From assembly GCF_000430745.1 (NCBI RefSeq), contig NZ_AUMP01000024.1, positions 19,325 to 83,324 on the forward strand: 64,000 nucleotides of DNA, in the 5' to 3' direction. Under the pieces are notes generated by a model. That model worked only from the letters and a program-made list of their open reading frames with translations. It was not told the DNA's origin and did not search any database. Below are positions 32,063 to 40,482 of this stretch, piece after piece. Position numbers and translations under genes: made by a program. The number at the start of each line of letters is the position of its first letter. Position 1 is the stretch's first letter. Source of the stretch: Fictibacillus gelatini DSM 15865 (GTDB taxonomy: Bacteria; Bacillota; Bacilli; Bacillales; Fictibacillaceae).

Positions 32063-32725
32063 ATGAAATATAAAAGTGTTTTTGATATTATCGGTCCCGT
32101 GATGATTGGGCCATCAAGTTCACATACAGCAGGAGCAGCGAGAATCGGAAGAGTGGCCCGGCATTTATTTGGAAGAAAACCGAAATATGCCAACATTTCT
32201 TTTTATGGATCGTTTGCGAAAACGTATCGCGGGCACGGCACGGATGTCGCAATCGTTGGCGGAATCCTCGACTTTGACACATTCGATACAAGAATTGTGA
32301 ATGCGCTTACGATCGCGAAAGAAGAGGGAATTGCCATTAAAATGACGGAAGAAGATGCGGTGACCGACCATCCGAATACGGCAAAAATCGTTCTTGGCGA
32401 TGATCAAGGCCAGCTAGAGCTTGTCGGGATTTCTATTGGAGGCGGCAAAATTGAAATTACGGAACTTAATGGGTTTGAGCTAAAGCTCTCCGGCAACCAT
32501 CCCGCTCTTTTAGTCGTTCACAATGACCGTTATGGCGCGATTGCGGGAGTGGCTAACATCCTTGCGAAATATCAAATCAACATCGGCCATATGGAAGTGT
32601 CTCGGAAAGAAAAAGGCGAGGAAGCATTAATGGTCATTGAAGTGGACCAAAATATTGACCAGTCTATATTGGATGAATTAGAAGGGCTTCCGATCGTACA
32701 ACAAGTTGTAAAAATCCATGAATAA
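32063..32725 (+). CDS. sdaAB: L-serine dehydratase, beta subunit
   Basis: A 220-residue protein with the SdaA beta domain: YKSVFDIIGPVMIGPSSSHT and AGAARIGRVARHLFG near the N terminus, and a C-terminal ACT domain (LLVVHNDRYGAIAGVANILA, then IGHMEVSRKEKG) that may sense serine. With the alpha subunit it converts L-serine to pyruvate and ammonia with an oxygen-sensitive [4Fe-4S] cluster. GGAGGGGAAAG precedes the ATG. It lies between an Lrp-type regulator and the alpha-subunit gene, 18 bases before the latter. Confidence 0.95.
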   Translation: MKYKSVFDIIGPVMIGPSSSHTAGAARIGRVARHLFGRKPKYANISFYGSFAKTYRGHGTDVAIVGGILDFDTFDTRIVNALTIAKEEGIAIKMTEEDAVTDHPNTAKIVLGDDQGQLELVGISIGGGKIEITELNGFELKLSGNHPALLVVHNDRYGAIAGVANILAKYQINIGHMEVSRKEKGEEALMVIEVDQNIDQSILDELEGLPIVQQVVKIHE

Positions 32726-32743
32726 AAGAACGGAGGTTTATGT

Positions 32744-33643
32744 ATGTTTAGAAATGTAGCGGAATTAGTAAAGCTGGCCGAATCAAAAGGCTGTAAAATA
32801 TCAGACATCATGATTGAACAAGAAATGGAGGTCACCGGCCGATCGCGGGAAGAAATCTTAGCGCAAATGGACAAAAATTTGAAGGTGATGGAAGATGCCG
32901 TTGAACGAGGGATCACTGAAGACGTAAAGTCTCATTCCGGGTTGACTGGCGGGGATGCGAAACTTCTTCAGGCGTATATGAAAAGTGGCAAAAGCCTTTC
33001 TGGCGAACTGATGATGGACGCCGTTAGCAAGGCGATGGCGACAAATGAAGTAAACGCGGCAATGGGAACGATTTGCGCGACCCCGACCGCCGGTTCTGCA
33101 GGCGTGGTGCCAGGTGTGCTTTTCGCATTAAGGGAAAAATTAAACCCGACGAGAGAACAAATGCTTGCTTTTCTTTTTACTTCAGGAGCATTCGGCTTTG
33201 TCGTTGCCAATAATGCATCCATATCAGGCGCTGCAGGCGGCTGTCAGGCGGAAGTTGGATCAGCGACGGGTATGGCTGCGGCTGCAGTTGTAGAGCTTGC
33301 GGGCGGAACTCCATCCCAATGCGCGGAAGCGATGGCGATCGCTTTGAAAAATATGCTCGGCCTTGTCTGTGATCCAGTTGCCGGTTTAGTGGAGGTGCCA
33401 TGTGTGAAGCGGAACGCGATGGGCGCAAGCAATGCCATTGTTGCGGCAGATATGGCGCTTGCCGGAATAAAAAGCCGGATACCATGTGATGAAGTTATTG
33501 ACGCGATGTTTAAAATCGGGCAAAACATGCCATCAGCCTTAAGGGAGACGGCAGAAGGCGGGTTGGCGGCTACACCAACCGGCCGAAAATTAGCGGAGAA
33601 AATTTTCGGCATGCCTTTAAAAGCCCAGGAAGAGAACCGATAA
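32744..33643 (+). CDS. sdaAA: L-serine dehydratase, alpha subunit
   Basis: A 299-residue protein with the iron-sulfur half of serine dehydratase. Candidate cluster cysteines occur in GTICATPTAGSAGVVPG, AAGGCQAEVGSATGMAA and GLVCDPVAGLVEVPC. The N-terminal region (FRNVAELVKLAESKGCKISD) is standard for the Bacillus two-subunit enzyme. It is translated from its own CGGAGG site after sdaAB and ends at a strong terminator, closing the lrp-sdaAB-sdaAA unit. Confidence 0.95.
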   Translation: MFRNVAELVKLAESKGCKISDIMIEQEMEVTGRSREEILAQMDKNLKVMEDAVERGITEDVKSHSGLTGGDAKLLQAYMKSGKSLSGELMMDAVSKAMATNEVNAAMGTICATPTAGSAGVVPGVLFALREKLNPTREQMLAFLFTSGAFGFVVANNASISGAAGGCQAEVGSATGMAAAAVVELAGGTPSQCAEAMAIALKNMLGLVCDPVAGLVEVPCVKRNAMGASNAIVAADMALAGIKSRIPCDEVIDAMFKIGQNMPSALRETAEGGLAATPTGRKLAEKIFGMPLKAQEENR

Positions 33644-33663
33644 GGGCAGATGTTTTTATGGGA

Positions 33664-33700
33664 CGTTATCTTTTAAAAAGATGCGTCCTTTTTACTTTTT
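33664..33700 (+). terminator. Terminator after sdaAA
   Basis: GGACG and CGTCC with inner ATCTTTT/AAAAGAT form a stem followed by a T run. Confidence 0.85.
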
Positions 33701-33853
33701 TGTAAATCTTGAAAGGTTCATCAGATTGCCATCTTTGTTCCGAAAAAGGGCTAGTTTCCTATGGTAAACTTCAAGTGAAAACAATCACAAAGAAAAAATC
33801 ACGTTTGAAAAAGTTGAACAACAGAGAGTAGACACGGAATGGAGATGGAAACC

Positions 33854-34144
33854 ATGATTGAAAAGCAAAAACAGGTTTTTAAAGTCATTACACTTTTATT
33901 GCTCTGCTACTTAATGATTTCTTCGCTTGCTCTAGCTGTAAGCGTACCAGATATGGCGATGATGCTAAGAGGAATTTCTGCATTGCTTGGATTGATTGGA
34001 GTAGGTTCCCTCATTTATTCGAAAGAATTTGTTATAAAAGATGCGTTTAAAAGTTTCCCGCGCAAAATGAAATTAATGTGGTTTGTCGCGTTAGCCGTAA
34101 CGATGTTTATGGCAGTTGACGGGATCATGAATTTTATAAAATAA
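33854..34144 (+). CDS. Small membrane protein, unknown function
   Basis: A 96-residue protein with three hydrophobic segments (VITLLLLCYLMISSLALAV, MMLRGISALLGLIGVGSLIY, LMWFVALAVTMFMAVDGIM). Basic residues between helices 2 and 3 suggest that loop is inside. I recognise no family. ATG 33854 has GGAG nine bases before it; an in-frame ATG at 33839 overlaps that site. It is a monocistronic unit upstream of the azoreductase gene. Confidence 0.65.
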   Translation: MIEKQKQVFKVITLLLLCYLMISSLALAVSVPDMAMMLRGISALLGLIGVGSLIYSKEFVIKDAFKSFPRKMKLMWFVALAVTMFMAVDGIMNFIK

Positions 34145-34303
34145 AAATGACTTCTTTAAAGCCTCCCGCTTTATATGCCATCTTATGCATATGCCGGGCG
34201 GCTTTTTATTTTTAAAAATCGTGCTATTTTTATGTCATCTGTCATTTCGTTTATGGACAAACTAAAATGTAAAAAATTCTATAAAAGAAAGGAAAGGATT
34301 CGA

Positions 34304-34930
34304 ATGGCAAAACTTTTGTACATTACCGCCCATCCGCTTAATGAAGGAGCATCTTTCAGTATGGCGGCGGGGAAAGCGTTTATCGATACGTATAAAGAAG
34401 TCAATCCAAATGATGAAGTCGAGCATATTGACTTATATAACGAAAATATTCCATCTATTGATCTTGACGTCTTCAATGGATGGGGAAAACTAAAATCCGG
34501 AACAGAGCTTTCGGCTGATGAAAAAGCAAAAGTAGGCCGGCTTTCAGAGTTATGCGATCAATTTATTTCCGCGGATAAGTATGTATTTGTCACGCCCATG
34601 TGGAATTTTTCGTTTCCGCCAATTATGAAAGCATATATTGATGCGGTTTGTGTTGCGGGAAAAACCTTTAAATATACTGCACAGGGTTCGGTCGGCCTTT
34701 TAACCGATAAAAAAGCGCTCCATATTCAGGCCCGTGGCGGGATCTACTCAGTAGGACCAACGGCTGAGATGGAAATGGGACACCGTTATTTAAGCACGAT
34801 CATGCAATTTTTCGGCGTACCGTCTTTTGAAGGCTTATTCATTGAAGGTCATAACGCCATGCCGGAAAAAGCCCAGGAAATTAAAGAAAGCGGCATTGCC
34901 CGGGCAAAAGATTTGGCACATACTTTTTAA
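34304..34930 (+). CDS. azoR: FMN-dependent NADH-azoreductase
   Basis: A 208-residue flavodoxin-fold reductase. It starts [20 protein letters not shown], has the flavin-contact loop [19 protein letters not shown] and the second loop [20 protein letters not shown]. Such enzymes reduce quinones and azo compounds and protect against electrophiles. ATG 34304 follows AAAGGAAAGG; the longer frame from 34175 lacks family sequence upstream. A terminator follows, so it is monocistronic. In Bacillus such genes are often under quinone-sensing MarR/HxlR repressors; none is adjacent here. Confidence 0.93.
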   Translation: MAKLLYITAHPLNEGASFSMAAGKAFIDTYKEVNPNDEVEHIDLYNENIPSIDLDVFNGWGKLKSGTELSADEKAKVGRLSELCDQFISADKYVFVTPMWNFSFPPIMKAYIDAVCVAGKTFKYTAQGSVGLLTDKKALHIQARGGIYSVGPTAEMEMGHRYLSTIMQFFGVPSFEGLFIEGHNAMPEKAQEIKESGIARAKDLAHTF

Positions 34931-34935
34931 ATAAA

Positions 34936-34966
34936 AAGAGTCAACGCATGTTGACTCTTTTTTTGG
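34936..34966 (+). terminator. Terminator after azoR
   Basis: AAAGAGTCAAC and GTTGACTCTTT with a four-base loop and a T run. Confidence 0.92.
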
Positions 34967-35005
34967 TATGATTAACGATAAATACATATTTAAAGGGTGA
35001 ATCCG

Positions 35006-35179
35006 TTGCTTATCATTAAAGTAATCCTTTCCATTGTTCCAATTATCATAGTTATTGCTTCGATTGCAGCATGGTTCAATACACAAGTCATCTTAAGGGA
35101 ATTGGCTGAAATCAAAAACAAGTTAGGTATTAAAGAAGAGAAGAATCCTTCGTTTCTTAACAGGGATCTTGATGACTAG
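35006..35179 (+). CDS. Small single-pass membrane protein
   Basis: A 57-residue product with one N-terminal membrane helix (LIIKVILSIVPIIIVIASIA) and a short amphipathic, charged tail (ILRELAEIKNKLGIKEEKNP) that looks like a coiled coil. I recognise no family. TTG 35006 is chosen because AAAGGG lies eight bases before it; GTG 34997 overlaps that site. It is 52 bases upstream of a tRNA-like gene. Function unknown. Confidence 0.55.
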   Translation: MLIIKVILSIVPIIIVIASIAAWFNTQVILRELAEIKNKLGIKEEKNPSFLNRDLDD

Positions 35180-35231
35180 CGAATCATTTTTTTGATGCAT
35201 AAGAGAAACCGCAATGGAAAAAATAATAAAC

Positions 35232-35307
35232 GGGTCTGTAGCTCAAATGTAGAGCAGCCAGTTAAGAGCTGTGCATTTTACGGGTGCCAATCCCGTCGGA
35301 CCAACCA
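35232..35307 (+). tRNA. tRNA-like gene (probable pseudo-tRNA), anticodon AAG if folded canonically
   Basis: This 76-nt sequence folds like a tRNA and encodes its own 3' ACCA. The acceptor GGGTCTG pairs with CGGACCA at six of seven positions; the D stem GCTC/GAGC and T stem ACGGG/CCCGT are perfect. But the D loop (AAATGTA) lacks the GG pair, the T loop is TGCCAAT instead of TTCRAAT, and the anticodon stem has only three inner pairs around the loop TTAAGAG (T33, A37, anticodon AAG). The alternative stem GCAGC/GCTGT gives a nine-base loop. It is probably not a decoding tRNA. A terminator follows at once. Confidence 0.6.
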
Positions 35308-35310
35308 TCA

Positions 35311-35343
35311 AAAGATCCTGCATGAATTGCAGGGTCTTTTTTT
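35311..35343 (+). terminator. Terminator after the tRNA-like gene
   Basis: GATCCTGCA and TGCAGGGTC form a 9-bp stem with a six-base loop and a long T run, four bases after the ACCA end, so the tRNA-like RNA appears to be a defined transcript. Confidence 0.9.
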
Positions 35344-35380
35344 AATAACTGAACTCTCGGCCCCTCTAGATTGGATAAAT

Positions 35381-35434
35381 ATCAATCATTTAGGCGGAAT
35401 TATCGATCAATTTCGTTCATATATCAATCATTTT
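35381..35434. repeat. 21-bp phased intergenic array (ATCAATCATTT type)
   Basis: Three related units start 21 bp apart: ATCAATCATTTAG (35381), ATCGATCAATTTC (35402) and ATCAATCATTTTA (35423). They lie between the tRNA-like gene and the MDR transporter. The motif differs from the other arrays in the window but the period is the same. Confidence 0.65.
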
Positions 35435-35550
35435 AAAGGAAATCTCTTTTACAAAAATTTTCAGGCAGATGATTAGATAATTCCTGTAATATCGTGTACT
35501 CTGTAAAAAGCATATGTGCGATAAAATAGGGGGAGGGAGTAATTGAAACG

Positions 35551-36987
35551 ATGGTAACACAAGGCTACAAAAAGTCTACCATTGTCGCGCTTTTGCTTGC
35601 TGGAGCTTTTATATCCATATTAAATCAAACACTCATGATCACAGCGATACCGCCGATTATGAAAGAAATGGATGTCACAGCGAACAGCGCGCAATGGCTA
35701 ACAACCGTCTTTATGCTTGTGAATGGGATTATGATTCCTGTAAGCGCCTTTTTATTGGAACGCTTTTCAACCAGGCAGCTTTTTATATCCGCAATGAGCA
35801 TATTCGCCTTTGGAACATTGGTCGCAGGCTTAGCTCCCAATTTTGAAATGATATTGCTCGGAAGGGTGATTCAATCAAGCGGGGCTGGCGTCATGCTTCC
35901 GCTTATGCAAACCGTCTTCTTAATGATTTTTCCTGTTAATAGGCGCGGTGCGGCGATGGGCCTGGTTGGGCTCGTCATGTCTTTTGCGCCGGCGATCGGC
36001 CCGGCTTTGTCAGGATGGGTGACATCAAATTATTCCTGGCGTCTCCTCTTTTTCATTATTTTGCCGATTGCGCTTATCGATATCCTCGTCGCCTTTTTTA
36101 AAATGAAAAATGTGACAGAGGTAACGAAACCAAAAGTGGATGTCCTGTCGATCCTATTATCTTCTGCAGGGTTTGGCGGATTGCTTTATGGATTTACATG
36201 CGCAGGCAATAATGGCTGGCAGGCTTCCAGCACGCTTATTTCACTTGGCATCGGGATATCTGCGCTTTTGTTTTTCGTCATAAGGCAGCTGCGCCTGGAT
36301 CATCCAATGCTTGAATTCAGGGTTTTTAAAAATTCCATTTTCCCGCTTACCGTTTTCACTGGCATGATCACCTTTATGGGATTGATTGGAGCGGAGACGA
36401 TCATTCCTTTGTTCATGCAAAATATGAGGGGATTTTCAGCGTTTGAAGCAGGCCTTGCCCTATTGCCGGGTGCGCTCATTACCGGTTTTATGTCACCTAT
36501 TACGGGAAGGATTTTTGATAAAATCGGAGCAAGATGGCTGGCCCTCACTGGATTGACGATTATCACTGCAGCTTCTTTTGCCTTTTCGAATCTAGGTCCA
36601 TCGACTTCCTTTGCTTTTATAACGATAATGTACGGGATACGGATGTTCGGGCTGTCAATGGTCATGATGCCAGTGGCTACAGCTGGATTAAACCGGCTTC
36701 CGAAACGGCTGATTCCTCACGGCGCGGCGATGGATAATACGATGAAAATGATCGCGGCATCGGTCGGGACGGCGATTCTTGTCACTGTGATGACAACGAC
36801 TGCAGAGACCGCAAGCCGGCATCCAGAAATCTCCCATCCAGATATGTATGGGGCAAATCGGGCCTTTATCGTCATTTCAATTCTATCATTATTAGGCGTC
36901 ATCATTTCTTTTTTCATTAAAAACAAGAAGTTGACGGAAGAAGAAGTGAAGAAAGAAGAGGTTAGAAAAATAACTGTAAATGAGTGA
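35551..36987 (+). CDS. DHA2-family (EmrB/QacA) multidrug efflux MFS transporter
   Basis: A 478-residue protein with 14 predicted membrane helices. It starts STIVALLLAGAFISILNQTL and has WLTTVFMLVNGIMIPVSAFL and the motif-C-like GLVMSFAPAIGPALSGWV, typical of the DHA2 proton-drug antiporters (LmrB/EmrB group). The C terminus is a charged tail (EEEVKKEEVRK). The ATG follows GGGGGAGGGAG. No local regulator gene is adjacent. It ends at a strong terminator, so it forms a single-gene unit. Confidence 0.9.
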   Translation: MVTQGYKKSTIVALLLAGAFISILNQTLMITAIPPIMKEMDVTANSAQWLTTVFMLVNGIMIPVSAFLLERFSTRQLFISAMSIFAFGTLVAGLAPNFEMILLGRVIQSSGAGVMLPLMQTVFLMIFPVNRRGAAMGLVGLVMSFAPAIGPALSGWVTSNYSWRLLFFIILPIALIDILVAFFKMKNVTEVTKPKVDVLSILLSSAGFGGLLYGFTCAGNNGWQASSTLISLGIGISALLFFVIRQLRLDHPMLEFRVFKNSIFPLTVFTGMITFMGLIGAETIIPLFMQNMRGFSAFEAGLALLPGALITGFMSPITGRIFDKIGARWLALTGLTIITAASFAFSNLGPSTSFAFITIMYGIRMFGLSMVMMPVATAGLNRLPKRLIPHGAAMDNTMKMIAASVGTAILVTVMTTTAETASRHPEISHPDMYGANRAFIVISILSLLGVIISFFIKNKKLTEEEVKKEEVRKITVNE

Positions 36988-37007
36988 TTAATTTTTAATG
37001 AGTTTCA

Positions 37008-37045
37008 ACAAAGTAGTCTGGAATAATTCAGGCTACTTTGTTTAT
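37008..37045 (+). terminator. Terminator after the DHA2 transporter
   Basis: AACAAAGTAG and CTACTTTGTT with inner CTG/CAG around an eight-base loop, followed by T-rich sequence. Confidence 0.85.
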
Positions 37046-37070
37046 CCCTTAAAAAAAAGCGAAAAATAAA

Positions 37071-37145
37071 TTGATATCGACTGCAAAATGATTGATAAAG
37101 TGCCCGAACTGATTGATAACTATCCTGAATTAATTGATTTGTGTT
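37071..37145. repeat. 21-bp phased intergenic array (TTGATAA type)
   Basis: TTGATA-type motifs start at 37071, 37092, 37113 and 37134, exactly 21 bp apart; units 2-4 share the longer TRATTGATAA. The spacers are partly alike (GTGCCCGAAC, CTATCCTGAA, GTGTTCCGAT). The array lies between the DHA2 transporter and the ArgA-like gene. Confidence 0.7.
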
Positions 37146-37255
37146 CCGATACGAGTTAAAAACGTCATTACCACATAGGAGCTCTATATGTATTGCATAT
37201 ATATTCATAATTATGTATATTTATTATATGTAAACAACGGATAAGGAGATCGGTT

Positions 37256-37732
37256 ATGGAAATTTGCAATGCAGTGATAAATGACGTAAAGGAAATCTAT
37301 GGTTTGATTGACACGTACGCCAAACAACAGGTCGTTTTGCCTCGTTCGTTATCCTCACTTTATTATGATTTGCAATGCTTATATGTCGCAAAAGTTGACC
37401 GGAAAATAGTAGGGGTCGGAGCATTGCATATTCTCGGGCCAACGATTGCAGAGGTGCGGTCTTTGGTGGTGAATCAGGACTATTTTGGAATGGGAATCGG
37501 GCGCAAGTTGGTGGAGCGCATAATAAGCGAAGCTTCCCGGCTTGGGGTCGGAAAATTAATTTCGCTCACTTATCAGATTGAATTTTTCGAAAAGTGCGGA
37601 TTCCAAATTGTCGCAAAAGAAATGTTGCCGGAAAAAGTATGGAAAGACTGCATCAACTGCCCTAAGATTAAACACTGTGACGAAATCGCAATGGAGATTC
37701 ACCTCGCGCGTCAAACGGAAATGGTGTTATAA
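37256..37732 (+). CDS. ArgA-like N-acetyltransferase
   Basis: A 158-residue GNAT protein that matches stand-alone amino-acid N-acetyltransferases: VVLPRSLSSLYYDLQCLYVA near the N terminus, the acetyl-CoA loop QDYFGMGIGRKLVERI, and a C-terminal EKVWKDCINCPKIKHCDEIA with four cysteines. It probably makes N-acetylglutamate as the first step of arginine synthesis, as does the short ArgA of some Gram-positives. ATAAGGAG precedes the ATG. The AT-rich upstream part holds ATTCATAATTATG-like sequence that could be an ArgR box, but it is weak. A perfect terminator follows. Confidence 0.8.
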   Translation: MEICNAVINDVKEIYGLIDTYAKQQVVLPRSLSSLYYDLQCLYVAKVDRKIVGVGALHILGPTIAEVRSLVVNQDYFGMGIGRKLVERIISEASRLGVGKLISLTYQIEFFEKCGFQIVAKEMLPEKVWKDCINCPKIKHCDEIAMEIHLARQTEMVL

Positions 37733-37737
37733 GCTGA

Positions 37738-37775
37738 CGGCCTGAATTCTATTCAACTGAATTCAGGCCGTTTGT
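37738..37775. terminator. Bidirectional terminator between the ArgA-like and RraA-like genes
   Basis: ACGGCCTGAATTC and GAATTCAGGCCGT form a perfect 13-bp stem with a nine-base loop. Confidence 0.92.
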
Positions 37776-37781
37776 CTTAAA

Positions 37782-38258
37782 TTAAATTTCAAGAGCTGTT
37801 GGAGAAAGCACAATCCCGTCTTCATCCACGTAAACGTAATGCCCCGGATGCCATTTTACATTGGCGAACTCGAGAAGTATATTTTCTGTTCCTTTTCCTT
37901 CCTTTTTGCTTTTTAACGGGAAGCTTCCTAATGCCAAAATCCCTATATCGATCGTCGCAAGGTCTGCTGTATCCCTGACATAACCATTGACAATCATTCC
38001 AGCTAATCCTCTTCTTGCCGCAATTCCCGCAAGATTGTCGCCAAGCAAGGCACAATTGGCAGATGCCTTGCCGTCAACAACCAACACCGTTTTAGGCGGG
38101 AGCGTTTCAAGCAATTTGCGGATGAGCACGTTATCGTCATCGACCTGCACTGTAGCAATCTGGCTGGAGAACGACTTTTTCTTGCCAAAACTTTTAAAAA
38201 GGGGAGCTGCAATGCTTACATCAGGATAAAATTCATCACACAAATCGGTAGTTTTCAT
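37782..38258 (-). CDS. RraA-family protein
   Basis: A 158-residue protein of the RraA / 4-hydroxy-4-methyl-2-oxoglutarate aldolase fold. Marks are [40 protein letters not shown] and [20 protein letters not shown], with the Arg-Asp pair that binds the metal and substrate in aldolase members. It is annotated either as a regulator of RNase E (which Bacillus does not have) or as an aldolase/decarboxylase; the second is the more plausible here. AAGGAGAG precedes the ATG. It is transcribed alone, divergent from the mtl operon. Confidence 0.88.
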   Translation of the reverse strand: MKTTDLCDEFYPDVSIAAPLFKSFGKKKSFSSQIATVQVDDDNVLIRKLLETLPPKTVLVVDGKASANCALLGDNLAGIAARRGLAGMIVNGYVRDTADLATIDIGILALGSFPLKSKKEGKGTENILLEFANVKWHPGHYVYVDEDGIVLSPTALEI

Positions 38259-38511
38259 TCGCCATCTCTCCTTTACATATCAATTGATAGTTTGATCATA
38301 ATCGTTTATATCAGGGAATTCTATTAATTTGACTGAAGAGTCAAAAAAGAAAGAAATGGGAAGGATATAAGACAAATGATTAAAAATGTACGCTTTTAGA
38401 AAGTATAACTTTGTCTATCATGTTGCGACAAAGTTAGTTTTCTTCGATGTTGAATGCAAAAAAGGCATGCTTTACGATAAAAGGGAACTTGAAATAAAGG
38501 GGAGAGAACAA

Positions 38512-40419
38512 ATGGCTCAATTGAATATAAAAGTGGCTGTGCAAAAGTTCGGCAACTTTCTAAGCTCGATGGTTATGCCGAACATTTCAGCTTTTATCGC
38601 GTGGGGATTGATCACTGCTTTGTTTATACCCACCGGATTCTTTCCAAATGAAAGCCTTGCCAAAATGGTCGGGCCAATGGTCAGTTATTTGCTGCCACTT
38701 CTAATAGGATATACTGGCGGCAAGCTAGTGCATGACCAGCGGGGAGCGGTTGTCGGCGCCATCGCTACAATGGGGGTCATTGTAGGCTCTGATATTCCGA
38801 TGTTCCTTGGTTCGATGATCATGGGGCCGATGGGCGGCTATGCCATTAAAAAATTTGACCAGTTAATTGAAGGGAAAGTGAAGGCAGGATTCGAAATGCT
38901 TGTCAATAACTTTTCAGCAGGAATCATTGGAGGTCTATTGGCGATCCTGTCATTTTTAGCAATCGGCCCTGCTGTTGATGTATTTACAGGGTGGCTTGTT
39001 CATGGTGTAGATTGGCTGGTGGGAACAGGCTTATTGCCGCTCACAAGCATCCTTATCGAACCAGCAAAAGTCTTATTCTTAAATAATGCCATTAACCATG
39101 GGGTATTGTCTCCAATTGGAGTCGAACAAGTAAAGCAGACCGGAAAATCCGTCCTCTTTTTGCTTGAGGCAAATCCTGGACCTGGTATCGGCGTCTTGCT
39201 TGCGTATTGTATTTTCGGGAAAGGCACTGCAAAGAAATCCGCGCCGGGAGCTGCAATCATTCAATTTTTCGGCGGTATTCATGAAATTTATTTCCCTTAC
39301 ATTTTAATGCGCCCTCTGTTATTTTTCGCTGTGATTATTTCTGGAGTAAGCGGAGTCTTTACATTCGTCCTGTTAGGAGGCGGATTATTTGCGCCGGCAT
39401 CGCCGGGGAGCATTCTTGCCATTACAGCGGTCACTCCTCATCACGCAAGCAGCTATATCGCGAATTTTGCTGGTGTGCTCGTGGCGGCTGTTGTGTCCTT
39501 CTTGCTTTCATCATTGGTGTTAAAAATGGATAAAAGAGAAGATGTAACCATTGAGGATGCGGCTAAAAAAATGCAAGAAATGAAAGGGAAGAAAAGTGCT
39601 GTTGAGGGTGTGTTCACTGGCAGCTCCGGAAAATTCCCTGAACATGTTGAAAAAATCGTATTTGCATGTGATGCCGGAATGGGCTCAAGTGCGATGGGAG
39701 CTTCTCTTCTCCGCAAAAAAGTGAAGGAAGCAGGACTTTCCATTACCGTCACCAACAGCGCGATTAGCAATCTTACTGAGGATGCCCAAATTGTCGTCAC
39801 ACAGGAAGAGCTGACGCCGAGAGCCCGAAATAAAGTTCCGAATGCGTATCATTTGTCTGTTGATAATTTCTTATCCAGTCCAAAGTATGATGAATTAATT
39901 AACCGACTTCTAGAAAAAGATACGGGGGAAAGGGTCGAAGAGACCAAAGCAGGCGATTCTCCCAACCATGAAAACGACAATGATCTTTTAAAAGAAGAAA
40001 ATGTGTTCCTTAACATGCGGTTTGCCAATAAAGAAGAAGCGATAAGATTTGCCGGACAAGTTCTCGTCAATGGAGGATACGTACAGGAAAGCTATATTGA
40101 GGCGATGATTGAAAGGGATCAAATAACTTCTACTTATATGGGGAATGATGTAGCCATCCCTCACGGAACCGAAGAGGCGAAAAAGCAAGTCATTAAATCG
40201 GGTTTCACCGTCATTCAAGTTCCCGATGGAGTCGACTTTGACGGTCAAAACGTCCGTTTGATTTTTGGCATTGCAGGCAAAGACGGTACGCATCTTGAGA
40301 TATTGTCGGGAATTGCCGTTACATGCTCGGATATGGAAAATATCGAGAAAATGGTTGAAGCTAAAACAGCAAGAGAATTAATGAATGTCCTAAATCAAAA
40401 AGAAGCTGTTTCATCTTAA
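38512..40419 (+). CDS. mtlA: PTS mannitol transporter, fused EIICBA
   Basis: A 635-residue phosphotransferase permease. The EIIC membrane domain fills residues 1-345 (VQKFGNFLSSMVMPNISAFI; substrate motif GGIHEIYFPY). EIIB follows with FACDAGMGSSAMG (phospho-Cys386), then a linker and EIIA with VAIPHGTEE (phospho-His551). It takes up mannitol as mannitol 1-phosphate. Many Bacillus mtl operons encode EIIA separately as mtlF; here it is fused, and no mtlF is present. ATG 38512 follows AAAGGGGAG; the open frame starts at 38386 but lacks another site. Confidence 0.95.
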   Translation: MAQLNIKVAVQKFGNFLSSMVMPNISAFIAWGLITALFIPTGFFPNESLAKMVGPMVSYLLPLLIGYTGGKLVHDQRGAVVGAIATMGVIVGSDIPMFLGSMIMGPMGGYAIKKFDQLIEGKVKAGFEMLVNNFSAGIIGGLLAILSFLAIGPAVDVFTGWLVHGVDWLVGTGLLPLTSILIEPAKVLFLNNAINHGVLSPIGVEQVKQTGKSVLFLLEANPGPGIGVLLAYCIFGKGTAKKSAPGAAIIQFFGGIHEIYFPYILMRPLLFFAVIISGVSGVFTFVLLGGGLFAPASPGSILAITAVTPHHASSYIANFAGVLVAAVVSFLLSSLVLKMDKREDVTIEDAAKKMQEMKGKKSAVEGVFTGSSGKFPEHVEKIVFACDAGMGSSAMGASLLRKKVKEAGLSITVTNSAISNLTEDAQIVVTQEELTPRARNKVPNAYHLSVDNFLSSPKYDELINRLLEKDTGERVEETKAGDSPNHENDNDLLKEENVFLNMRFANKEEAIRFAGQVLVNGGYVQESYIEAMIERDQITSTYMGNDVAIPHGTEEAKKQVIKSGFTVIQVPDGVDFDGQNVRLIFGIAGKDGTHLEILSGIAVTCSDMENIEKMVEAKTARELMNVLNQKEAVSS

Positions 40420-40482
40420 TCTATCGTTGCGTCAAACTGCGCTTTCCATTATTGGTTCATTAACCTGAAAAGAGTGGGTGGC

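Noticed and set aside
32063..33643. Overlapping minus-strand genes within sdaAB/sdaAA
   Set aside because: Several open frames exist there but all are shadows of the well-supported serine dehydratase genes.
35232..35307. Normal functional tRNA-Leu
   Set aside because: D-loop GG and T-loop TTC are missing and only three anticodon-stem pairs form, so a decoding role is unlikely.
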